A DNA stretch of 64,000 nt from Kalmusia sp. IMI 367209 (Eukaryota > Ascomycota > Dothideomycetes > Pleosporales > Didymosphaeriaceae): assembly GCA_027946365.1 (NCBI GenBank), contig JAPEUQ010000012.1:434001-498000 (forward strand), given 5' to 3'. The notes under the pieces were generated by a model. It was not told the origin of the DNA. It did not search any database and worked only from the letters and a program-made list of their open reading frames with translations. This document shows positions 55,887-64,000 of the stretch, piece after piece (position 1 is the stretch's first letter; every line of letters begins with the position of its first letter). A program made the translations under genes and the position numbers.

Positions 55887-57323
55887 ATGGCGGATCCACG
55901 CCCACTGCCGACTGAGATCTTCCTCAATGTGGCCTCTCAGCTAGCAGATTCCGAAAGCATCGACACTGCGACGCTCCACCACTTATGCTTGACTTCGCGT
56001 TTCCTTCGAGATGTAGCACAGCCGGTGCTCTTCACCTATGTCTACCTTCCTATAACTTTCCGGCACACCCTACGACAATTGTATCTTTTCATCCGCACAT
56101 TGATAGACCGTCCTACACTTGGCAAGCACGTCAAGCAGCTCAACCTTTTGACCGATGTCAGGTTCAAGGGGACACGCGAAGACATCGGCAACAAGTACTG
56201 GAGAGAAGCTGGAATTCTACCGCAGCGACTCTTCAACAGTCTGGAGCCATCTAACGAATCCGATTACCCCGTCTTGGTTGATGCTATCCTCACTAAAGTG
56301 CCTAACCTAGAGTCTCTGGCGCTTAGGACATGGTGGGGTCAACCGGTGAAAATCCTTGATCAGATCGCCGAGCGCCGCGTCACGGACGACTTTCTGCCGA
56401 AATTAAAGACATTCCATGTTCAGAGGGGACACGAGACTGGACCAGTCAGCCTTGACGTCTATATTCATCTGCTAGAACACCCTGCTTTGGAACAAATTTG
56501 TACCCAGGGTAGTGTTCTAACCAGGCTTGGCCAAACTGCAACTGTGAACAGACTGAGTCGCAGCAACATTGAAATGTACTGCTGCTTCATGGACCTCCCT
56601 CCTTTGATGAGACTCTTAGAAATTTGCACAACCTTGATTCAATTTTCTTTTGTCGTACCAAGGGTAAATGCATACAACAACAGGGCTAATTCTATGTTTC
56701 TCCGCCCACAGTTTGCGCCAAGAAGTTGCACCCAGGCTCTACTCGCAACACACAGTTCCACGTTAGAAAGGTTATATGTCGACTTCCACTGGCATTACAA
56801 TCTTGACGCGACAGAAGATGAGCCTGAACTTGAAGAGGACGGTCTTGAGAATAGTTGTTGGGTCTACCCTTCCTTCCGCGGATTTGAAAGGCTTACATAT
56901 ATGACTATCGAGTTCGGAAGGTTAATGAGCGTAAACGATCTCCCCGCGTCGCTTGTTGGCATCAATCTCACGCGGTGCAAGTTCAGTGCTATGAGTCAGG
57001 AAACTCTGCAAGACTGGCTCCGGCTCAAAGAGACATGCTGTCCGGCGATCAGGGATGTTGTTATCGCGGGAGAGGAGGGGTTGGATGATGGTATCCGCAT
57101 GGTTCGAAAGCATGCAGGACAATTGGAGCAAGAAGTTCAGGCTTCTGCTGACGGTCGCATACTTACATTTCCCCTCAGATCGCAAGGAGTTTCGTATGTT
57201 CTGCAACTTCAAAGTCGCATACCTCTTTACGACGCAAACGTCACTAGTGAGCACGATTACGACGAAACGTCTGAGGAGGATTCTGTGAGAGGCGGAGCAG
57301 CACAAGGAACCCCGGAACATTGA
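55887..57323 (+). CDS. F-box-like protein with divergent leucine-rich region
   Basis: Possible SCF adaptor; target unknown. Single exon, 478 residues. The first 50 residues form a weak F-box: LPTEIFLNVASQLADSE, then ATLHHLCLTSRFLRDVAQPV and LFTYVYLP. The rest is rich in Leu with LRR-like steps (LGKHVKQLNLLTDVRFKG; VPNLESLALRTWW; LPKLKTFHVQRGHETGPVSL; FRGFERLTYMTIEFGRLMSV). The C-terminus is acidic and Ser/Thr-rich (SEHDYDETSEEDSV). It is unrelated in sequence to the F-box gene at 35.6-38.5 kb as far as I can see. Such F-box/LRR proteins are numerous and fast evolving in filamentous fungi. Start is the first ATG after several stops. Confidence 0.75.
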   Translation: MADPRPLPTEIFLNVASQLADSESIDTATLHHLCLTSRFLRDVAQPVLFTYVYLPITFRHTLRQLYLFIRTLIDRPTLGKHVKQLNLLTDVRFKGTREDIGNKYWREAGILPQRLFNSLEPSNESDYPVLVDAILTKVPNLESLALRTWWGQPVKILDQIAERRVTDDFLPKLKTFHVQRGHETGPVSLDVYIHLLEHPALEQICTQGSVLTRLGQTATVNRLSRSNIEMYCCFMDLPPLMRLLEICTTLIQFSFVVPRVNAYNNRANSMFLRPQFAPRSCTQALLATHSSTLERLYVDFHWHYNLDATEDEPELEEDGLENSCWVYPSFRGFERLTYMTIEFGRLMSVNDLPASLVGINLTRCKFSAMSQETLQDWLRLKETCCPAIRDVVIAGEEGLDDGIRMVRKHAGQLEQEVQASADGRILTFPLRSQGVSYVLQLQSRIPLYDANVTSEHDYDETSEEDSVRGGAAQGTPEH

Positions 57324-58397
57324 GATGGTCTTACATGATATACAGTCACACATGGGGATTAAGAGCAGCAGCAGTACATAGTAGTCCTTTTGGACAACCG
57401 TCTCGCCAAGGCGAGTGTTCGCGCTGTCTGATCGTCATAGTAGTGCGATGCTAAGATGGCGCACACGTTTAAGCGAATGCAAATGGCGGGGCAAATCCAA
57501 TTCATCGTGAGCTGCGGGGTCCTCTTTCTTATACCAACACCTCCTACTATTTGCACAATCTCAGTTACTTGACTATTAGCTATGCTCGGGTAGCCGTCCG
57601 CGCATGGGATATCACATCGTCTCCCCTACGTCGTCCCTTCTTCCTGCCGCCCCACGCAAACCGCACGGCCCTCCCTTCTGCTTTCAACAGCCTCTCTCAA
57701 CTTCCCACTCACGGACTCGCTTAGCCTAACGCAAGCCCCACTTCCCATTCTAGCGCGTCACAATTTCATCTCCCTATAGATATATTACTTTGCAGAATAA
57801 ACGATTGTGCAGTGCGAGGATTTGTACGAACCCATTTCTTGCCTTTTACCAGAAGTGGCCGCGAGTCCCGCACCTCACTGCACTTACTCAATCTTTGGAA
57901 AACACATCGCTCACTGTGCGTGGGTTCGAATCTCTGTTTTGGTTTTGCTTTTTTGCCTTCTAAATTTTTCCCTTTGGCGCACGAGGACGGGCGCGGTCCA
58001 GTCGGGAATATTTACGGAAGGCTCTAAATTGTTTGAGTATTTTTTAATTTTCTCGATTCGCTCGTCGGCGTCAGAGATTGCTGTGCAAGGTGAAATCCTG
58101 ATCGGTCCGTCTCATTTAGACACTTGATCAGTTGGCTTACATCTCTGCCGAGATGTCGGAGCGAGCTTGGATGGACACAGTGTATACTTCGCTGCCACCT
58201 ATTTTCTTACGGTTCATGGTCATTTCAAGCTTGCTGTAGATATCAATACTTAGCGGGCTTCGTCTACGTTTTTGCTAGCTCGTCAGCGCCCTAGACAGCA
58301 GCGAACTACCACCAATCTTCAAGTGTCAAAAGAATTAACGATCATTTCACACAAGCTCAAACGGCACTGATGTTCCTATTAACGCCTCGTCTATCTA
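57324..58397. other. Convergent intergenic region, pyrimidine-rich on the plus strand
   Basis: 1074 bases between the 3' ends of the F-box-like gene and GUP1. From about 57600 to 58130 the plus strand is C/T-rich, like a fungal promoter or leader, although no plus-strand gene follows. A 106-codon frame at 57807-58127 begins with GTG only and is not supported. May hide a noncoding transcript. Confidence 0.35.
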
Positions 58398-60456
58398 CTA
58401 GCACTTCATCTTTATCCCCCTCCTCTTCTCGGATTCCCTTAACTCAAACATAATCTGCGTCGCCATGAATAACGCCGCACAAGCCGTCGCCAAAAACCCC
58501 AACCCACTCCAACTCCCCAGTATACCTGCGACCAGCTCCCTCAACCCATCCAGCCCCAGCGCAAACCCCACAAGATTTGCCACCATCAGCAACAGTATCT
58601 CACCGACGGCTCCGACACCGCACAGATACCGATACGCATCGGGTCTCGATTTCCACGCTTTGGGAGGAAAGATCTGGGCGGCGATGATCTCGGGGAGAAC
58701 GAAGAGCGTGACGAGCCAGCCCCACATGAGCAGGCGGAGCTTGATATCATGCCAGATGGCTATGAAAGAAAACACAGCCAGACGATTCAACACGGATCTG
58801 GCTTTGCCTCGGAAGCCGGGCGCTGTGCTACCACCCAACGGAATGAATAGGTAGCGTAGACTCCACTTATTGAAGCTTCGGTGCCAGCCGCGCCAGAAAT
58901 GCGTGACGGCGTAGTTGTCGCTCATGCACCGTACCATGTTCTCGGGTGGGTCGATCCCGTCGAGCAGCGCCCAGAGGCGGAAGAAGCGCCACGGAATGAG
59001 CAGCTTGAGCCAGATATGCTTGAGGTTGAAGAAGCCGAGCATGCTAAGTTGAGCGGGCGTGTATGGGCTCCAATCAGGCTTGGCGTGGAAGATGGCGACC
59101 ATGTACATGTAATGGATCATGATCTCCATAGTGAGGAGCACGATGGCGAAGCGAACGGCGTAGAGGAGGGTGCGTTTTGGGTTGATGCTGTGCGGGCGAT
59201 AGCGCAGTTGAGATATGTAGTCATTGAATGTTAGGATCGGACCGGCTAGGTAGAGCGGCGAGTAGAGAGTGTAGGCAAAGTAATTGCGGAAGGAGAAGTC
59301 GTTTGGTTTGGCGGGAATGGAAACTCGGTCGCGCTCGGAAAGGTTGGCGGGATCGAGCTGTTTCTTCTTTATGTCATTAGTAAGACTAGAAACTTTGGAG
59401 TGAGGGTCACGCACCTCTAGGGAATTGCCAGTCCTAGAATTCAAGCTCCAGTAGTAGTCCATGTTGAAGCTTATGAGACGTAGGACGGTGAAATTGAACA
59501 ACACCTCCCACCGTGGAATAAGCCCGCCGAAATCGTCGAGCGTGTGTCCAAAATTTGTTGAGAGCGGTTGTTTCTCTGAGACTGGAGACGAAGGGAGAAA
59601 AATACCAAGAATTGAAGCGTACGAGTACCCTTTGCCCAGCTCATTGGCGAACAGTGTTCCTACATTAAACACCCAAGTTGCTGCAGGCACATAAGGCCTC
59701 GGCAGCTTCTTCGCAATGGAGTAGTTCAAGTACAAGATGAAGACAATCTTGAGAGCGGAAAAGCCATGTAGTGCAGTAAGAAAGATGACAGTGAACGGAA
59801 CATCGAAGGAAAGTCTTTGGTTCAAACGAGCATCAGCAGCAGCAGATGCGCTCAGTCCCATGGTCAGTCCATTGGCAGCGGACGGCCGGACTTGGGTATA
59901 AGTGTCTGCTCTCCAAAATCCATCATACAGCTTCCGGAGAGTTGGATGTAGAAGCACGACGAGGAACAGGTAGGGAATATTTGATCTAAAGCTTGAGTAC
60001 TGGAGATCTGAGTTATCCTGCACAAGTAGTCAGCCATTGCACTCTTTTGTAAACGTGGGCTCCTTACAACTTTCCGGCCAGGTAACCAACCGTCAGAAAG
60101 TAAATGCTGATAATGCGAATAGTTTACATGTGATTCTATTAACATATTAGCATATATGTATGTGGTACTCGCATTAGCTGACCTTTAGACACATCGAGAA
60201 CAGCTTTGCACATGAAGAGGACAGCCATGCTAACGCAGACAATGTAGAAATAGAACTCTGTAGTGTTCCACCGCGCAGGCTGCACGTCCTCCTCCGACTC
60301 CCTGCCCTTGACTTCTCCATTCCGAACCGGCAGCGGTTGCGCAGGATCGAGCTCCGCGAGCTCGATAGCTTCCTTGGGTGGTGCATTGGCCGCGATGACG
60401 AAGCGAGTGTCGAGTGTGTTAAGGGAGTAGAGCTGCCGGAAGAATCGAAGTGCCAT
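58398..60456 (-). CDS. GUP1: Gup1-type MBOAT membrane O-acyltransferase
   Basis: ER multi-pass enzyme of the MBOAT family; yeast Gup1 remodels the lipid of GPI anchors and was first found through glycerol uptake. Three exons. The first starts at 60456 and ends within VLDVSK (GTCAGC donor). A short middle exon reads ESHVNYSHYQHLLSDGWLPG and ends RKV (GTAAGG donor). The last exon begins DNSDLQYSSFRSNIPYLFLV. About 653 residues. Hydrophobic helices run throughout. Hallmarks: FNFTVLRLISFNMDYYWSLN, FAYTLYSPLYLAGPILTFND, then HFWRGWHRSFNKWSLRYLFI with WRGWHRS, and the likely catalytic His in RLAVFSFIAIWHDIKLRLLM. A long cytosolic or lumenal insert follows SLEVRDPHSKVSSL. Its start codon is 280 bases from that of ARP4 on the other strand. 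Confidence 0.93.
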
Positions 60457-60736
60457 TATATTTATTGTGCCCAGCTGGACATGGTCAGGGGAATGAATGA
60501 GCGTTCGCGAGTGTCACGGCCTGGTAGGGAAGGCGGAGCTCTGTCGTGACTGAGGCCAGGTTCGCCTACAACCTCAAAAGTTCGGGTTCGCGATACGACT
60601 TGAGCTCCTACACGAAACACGCCCCCACGACCACACCACGAACACACGCACAGATACCAAGGCATCACGCGTCAATTTCTATATTAGCTGCTCTTAGAGC
60701 TTTGCGAAGCACCGGAAGTCGCGACCTGTGCGCGCA
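60457..60736. promoter_or_regulatory. Divergent promoter of GUP1 and ARP4
   Basis: 280 bases between the start codons; no gene inside. Presumed shared promoter. Confidence 0.45.
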
Positions 60737-62183
60737 ATGAACAATCTCAATTCCTCTACCGCGCCCGCGGCGGGCGAGTACGCAGGCGGTGAGCACAGCG
60801 GCTACGAAGCTAAGAATGCGCATTCTGATTCTATCTACAGATGAGGTCTCCGCGATCGTCCTCGACCCCGGTTACTCCACCATCCGCGCCGGCTTCGCAG
60901 GTGAAGACGTCCCCAAATCTGTCTGCCCTAGCTTCTACGGCCAAGTCGACTCAAACTACCTGTTCGGCGAGAACGCAATACACACACCCGCCAGCAACCT
61001 ACAAATAAAGAACTACTGGGGCTCAGACGGCATTGTAGAGGACTGGGACACTGCAGCCAAAGTATGGGAGTACGCAATAACGTCGCGGCTGACGGGCGCA
61101 AAAGCTGGAGACCCTGCGAAGAACGGACTGAACGACCCTCCGGCAGAGAATGGAGATGCAATGGAAGTAGATGTGGAGACGATTGAGGGACAGGAGAAGC
61201 CGTTGGAGGAGAGCCCTTTGTTGATGACAGAGCCTGGGTGGAATAGCGTCAAGGCGCGCGAAAAGAGCATTGAGATCGCGATGGAGCAGTGGGGAACGCC
61301 GGCTTTCTATCTGCAAAAGACGGGTGTCCTTGCGGCGTTCGCGTCCGGCAAGGCGTCTGGCATTATCATCGACGTCGGCGCGTCGCATACGTCTGTTACG
61401 CCTGTGCTCGACGGCATGGTCTTGCGCAAAGGCGTGCAGAAGTCCCCGCTCGCAGGCAACTTCGTCTCCAGCCAGATTCGGCTCGGCTTCAAGCAGAGCC
61501 AGCCCGAGATCCCGCTTACACCTCACTACCTCGTCAAATCGAAGACGCAAGTCGACGCTGGTGCGCCAGCCCAAGCCATCTACAAGACCTTCGACGCCCT
61601 GCCCACAGACTCCTTCCGCACCTATCAAGAAGAGCGCGTACTCACCGAGTACAAAGAGTCCGTTGTAGAGATCTGGCCCGGCCCTGGACGCCTCTCCAAC
61701 GGCACAAACGAGGAGATCGCGAAGAGTATGCCTGGCCGCCCCTTCGAGATGCCTGACGGCTGGAACCAAGTCTTCGGGCTTGACCGCTTCAAAGCGGCTG
61801 AAGGCCTCTTCGATGCCAACGCCGCTCTCACAGACGACGCTAACCCGCGGCCGAAGGACGAGCACACGCTTCCTCGTCTTGTACAAGCGGCCGTTCAGCA
61901 CGTCGATGCGGACCAACGCCCGCTCCTCTTACAGAACATTGTTGTTACGGGTGGCTCGACGCTGCTGTATAAGTTTAACGAGAGGCTGAACTATGAGATC
62001 AATGCCATCTACCCGAGCACGAGGAATAAGTTGATTGCGCCGGGGCCGGTGGTCGAGAGGAAGTATGCGGCATGGATTGGCGGTAGTATACTGGCTAGTT
62101 TGGGGAGCTTTCATCAGCTCTGGATTTCGAAGAAGGAGTATGAGGAGCATGGGCCCAACATCGTGGAGAAGAGATGTAGGTAG
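60737..62183 (+). CDS. ARP4: Actin-related protein 4 (Arp4/BAF53 type)
   Basis: Nuclear actin-related protein shared by NuA4, SWR1 and INO80 chromatin complexes. Two exons, 60737-60788 and 60841-62183, with a 52-base intron (GTGAGC...CTGAT...CTACAG), give 464 residues. The first exon ([17 protein letters not shown]) is short and followed by [20 protein letters not shown], the actin-fold start with the phosphate loop. [15 protein letters not shown] and an acidic insert ([20 protein letters not shown]) replace part of actin, as in other Arp4 proteins. Further blocks: [20 protein letters not shown] (second nucleotide loop), [20 protein letters not shown] and [20 protein letters not shown]. The C-terminus NIVEKRCR matches the family end. 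Size as expected (yeast 489). Confidence 0.95.
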
Positions 62184-62486
62184 AGTGTATGGGTTTCATT
62201 AAGGATAGAGTGTCAAGTAGGACGGAGTATGGGTGTATGCGCAATACCATCAGGCGCACTTGAGGGGGTCAAAAACTTGTTACCATTAGAGTTCGTATAA
62301 GTTCAGATATGATTAATCGTTGGATGATCTGCGAGTGTTCATTGCCTCGGGTTCTAGTGATCTATCCGCTGCTCTCGAGGGCGACTTTTGAAGTGCCCGG
62401 CATGATGACCGGGCTATCATACATGCAGTCATACCAGATGCTAGTAGATGAGCCTAATGCCTTCCTTCCCCGCTTCATTGCCCGCT
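62184..62486. other. Convergent intergenic region (ARP4 and PUP1 3' ends)
   Basis: 303 bases, presumably two 3' UTRs. No other signal. Confidence 0.45.
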
Positions 62487-63375
62487 TCATGAGTCTACAT
62501 CCATTGTTTCCGCCGTTGCTGTGACGCTGTCGTCCTGCAGCTCATGCACGGTAACGTACTTGCTTATCTCCTCCTTCTTGATGATCTTCTCGTTCAGCAC
62601 CGCTGTAGTACCCTTCTGGAATTTATAGTTCCTTGCCTTTGCGCCACGCGTATTAGGCGTCAGGTAGTTCCGCATCAACGTCGTCTTCTCCTCGGTGATA
62701 ACCGCCACATCCACATTACTTCCCGATCCCAAATCGTTCCAGATACCCGCCTGAATTGCATCCGAGCACAGCTTCACGGCATCATCCTTGGTGAGATTGC
62801 TCTTCCACTGCGTCTCGAAGACGGACATGGCAGCCAGCGATCCGGAACCCATGGTCACATACGGCAGCTTGTCCGTGGAGCCGTGGGCGTGCACGGTGAA
62901 GAGATGTGAGCCGGTGGGATCGACGCCCGCGACGACGAGATATGCACCAATGTGGCCCTGGTAGCGAAACAGGTGCTGCTTGAGCAGTGTCATGCAGGTG
63001 ACTACGCGGGGTTTGCGGCCCGTAGACAGGGCGTGTAGCTCGAGGTTGGAGGAGATGATTGCGGTGGTGAACTCGGTGTCGGCGGCGGTACCCGCGCCTG
63101 CACACCAAATCTGGGGAGCGATGTAATGCAGCTTCTCGCAGTTCTAATATACATAACCGTTAGAAGGCGATTCTGGTGTGGTTGTGGGGAGTGGAGTGTA
63201 CCTTGTCTGCCACTATGGGTCCGCTCGTCGCTCGGGTATCTGCCGCAATGACGACACCGCCGTCGAAGAGACAGCCTACAATGGTCGTTCCGGTGCTCGT
63301 CGCCTTGGGTAGTGGCACGCCCTGGGCGTGGAGGGCGGCATTGCGGTTGTGGTTGGAGAAGTCGAAGCCCGCCAT
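62487..63375 (-). CDS. PUP1: 20S proteasome subunit beta-2 (Pup1/PSMB7 type, trypsin-like activity)
   Basis: Catalytic beta subunit giving trypsin-like cleavage after basic residues. Two exons, 63375-63202 and 63143-62487, with a 58-base intron (GTACAC...CTAAC...TATTAG), give 276 residues. A 29-residue propeptide ([20 protein letters not shown]...) ends in Gly before the active Thr of [20 protein letters not shown]. The conserved Asp and Lys of the catalytic set lie in [20 protein letters not shown]. Next are [39 protein letters not shown] and [18 protein letters not shown]. The C-terminal arm, which wraps the neighbouring beta-3 subunit, is present ([20 protein letters not shown] and beyond) and ends with a short acidic extension (AETMDVDS). 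All catalytic residues are intact. Confidence 0.96.
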
Positions 63376-63874
63376 GTCGGTGGTATTGTGCAGATCGAAT
63401 GAGTGATACTGTCAAGTTGTTATGGAGGTGTCCAAGGCTTCCCGGTGGAAATGCGAAAGGGCGAGGCAGAGTTAGAGGCGGCGGTAGGCAATCGTGAGGT
63501 TGACGCAGCTCGAATGCCTAGAGCTCGCTGGTAGGCCCGAGCTTCGGCTTGGCGGGATCGGCGCGTGCGTTGTTTGGTGAAAGAAAGTGTGGTGCAGCGT
63601 AGTGCTCTAAGCTCAGCTGTCTGCTTGTCGCTCTATTTGTCCAGAGCGCCAGGCCACCGCAATCGTAGCTATTTTCAATAAAAGCTTCGAACTCTTCCGC
63701 CAGAGCCCTCCTCGGCTCTCACGCTCCTTATCCTCAACTTCCGCCGCGCGACGGTCGCCAGCGAGCTCCGATGCGAGTATTCGACCACTAATTCGCAGAA
63801 CCCAGTCGCGCGAAATCCGACCAGAGTACCTCCTCGCCAGCAAGGCTTTCAGCTTCAGCCATCCGACGTCCAAA
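63376..63874. promoter_or_regulatory. Divergent upstream region of PUP1 and the Nup159-like gene
   Basis: 499 bases between start codons. GGTGGAAAT near 63445 is one step away from the yeast Rpn4 proteasome element GGTGGCAAA; whether it works here is unknown. Antisense open frame 63975-63613 has no family features. Confidence 0.4.
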
Positions 63875-64000
63875 ATGCAGGCGGCTGTGAGCGTAGGGCC
63901 CGAACTGGAAGAAATCCAGCCAGAGGTAAACATGTGCAATTGCGGACTTTCAGAACAAGCAAAGCTAACGTGCATGTCTAGATTATTGGATTTTCTTCCT
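63875..64000 (+). CDS. Start of a Nup159/Nup214-like nucleoporin (cut by window edge)
   Basis: Only the first 23 codons are visible. Exon 1 (63875-63925, MQAAVSVGPELEEIQPE) joins through a 56-base intron (GTAAAC...GCTAAC...TCTAG) to exon 2 from 63982 (IIGFSS...), which runs off the window. GPELEEIQ-E--GF is the pattern I recall at the start of the beta-propeller of fungal Nup159, a cytoplasmic pore filament component that docks the RNA helicase Dbp5. With so little sequence the gene itself is likely but the family is only a suggestion. Confidence 0.45.
   Translation, partial: MQAAVSVGPELEEIQPEVNMCNCGLSEQAKLTCMSRLLDFLP

Noticed and set aside
57923..57934. GGTTCGAATCTC, a tRNA B-box look-alike
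   Set aside because: No A box, acceptor stem or T-stem pairing can be formed around it.
57807..58127. 106-codon plus-strand ORF with a hydrophobic segment
   Set aside because: Starts with GTG, not ATG, and has no recognisable motif; kept only as part of the pyrimidine-rich region.
61023..61916. 297-codon minus-strand ORF opposite ARP4
   Set aside because: It is a mirror of a GC-rich coding gene; no family features, basic and Arg/Leu-rich shadow composition. ARP4 on the other strand is certain.

Overview
This window is a piece of nuclear DNA from a filamentous ascomycete (Pezizomycotina; the gene style fits a Dothideomycete, but I cannot prove the class). The genes are intron-poor. Introns are mostly 44-100 bases, with GTAAGT/GTATGT-like donors, CTAAC/CTAAT/CTGAC branch sites and YAG acceptors. 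Genes lie on both strands with short shared promoters. There are fungus-specific families (Pkr1, Scw/Btg-type GH17 glucanase, Sro7, PTH11/rhodopsin-like membrane protein). One AT- and TpA-rich block looks like repeat-induced point mutation (RIP). I see no prokaryotic operons, CRISPR, rRNA or convincing tRNA.

Layout. 1-12 kb: left-edge rhodopsin-like membrane protein (-), AMSH/Sst2-type deubiquitinase (-), Pkr1 (-), Cys-rich protein with a CaaX-like tail (-), SDH assembly factor Acn9/Sdh6 (-) facing the eRF1 methyltransferase Mtq2 (+), Sm D1 (+), TauD/TfdA dioxygenase (-). 12-22 kb: large mitochondrial PPR-like protein (-) facing a Ser/Gln-rich protein (+), then Sro7/Lgl (+). 22-33 kb: 3-beta-HSD/Erg26-like SDR (-), FAD monooxygenase (-), GGA clathrin adaptor (-), Ser-rich surface-type protein (+), Tsr4/PDCD2 (+), small secreted CBM-like protein (+). 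33.4-35.6 kb: gene-free, with the AT-rich block bounded by a 16-bp direct repeat. 35-64 kb: F-box protein (-), SMC6 (-), Nup37-like WD protein (-) facing APC1 (+), GH17 glucanase (-), second F-box-like protein (+), Gup1 MBOAT (-) facing Arp4 (+), proteasome beta-2 Pup1 (-) facing the first exons of a Nup159-like nucleoporin (+, runs off the edge).

The window is mostly housekeeping: membrane traffic (AMSH, GGA, Sro7, Pkr1), genome maintenance and mitosis (SMC6, APC1, Arp4), nuclear pore, ribosome/translation (Tsr4, Mtq2), splicing (SmD1), proteasome, mitochondria (Acn9, PPR-like) and cell wall/surface (GH17, Gup1, CBM-like). I found no secondary-metabolite cluster and no clear new multigene system.

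The most unusual signals are these. (1) Two long genes, the PPR-like gene and Sro7, are each interrupted by two +1 frame changes at short homopolymers; removing exactly one base at each site restores a single full-length frame. (2) The Cys-rich protein ends in a basic tract plus CSVM, a Ras-like lipidation signal. (3) The AT-rich island has matching 16-bp flanks. Many gene models here are spliced by eye; junctions are stated where I could read them.
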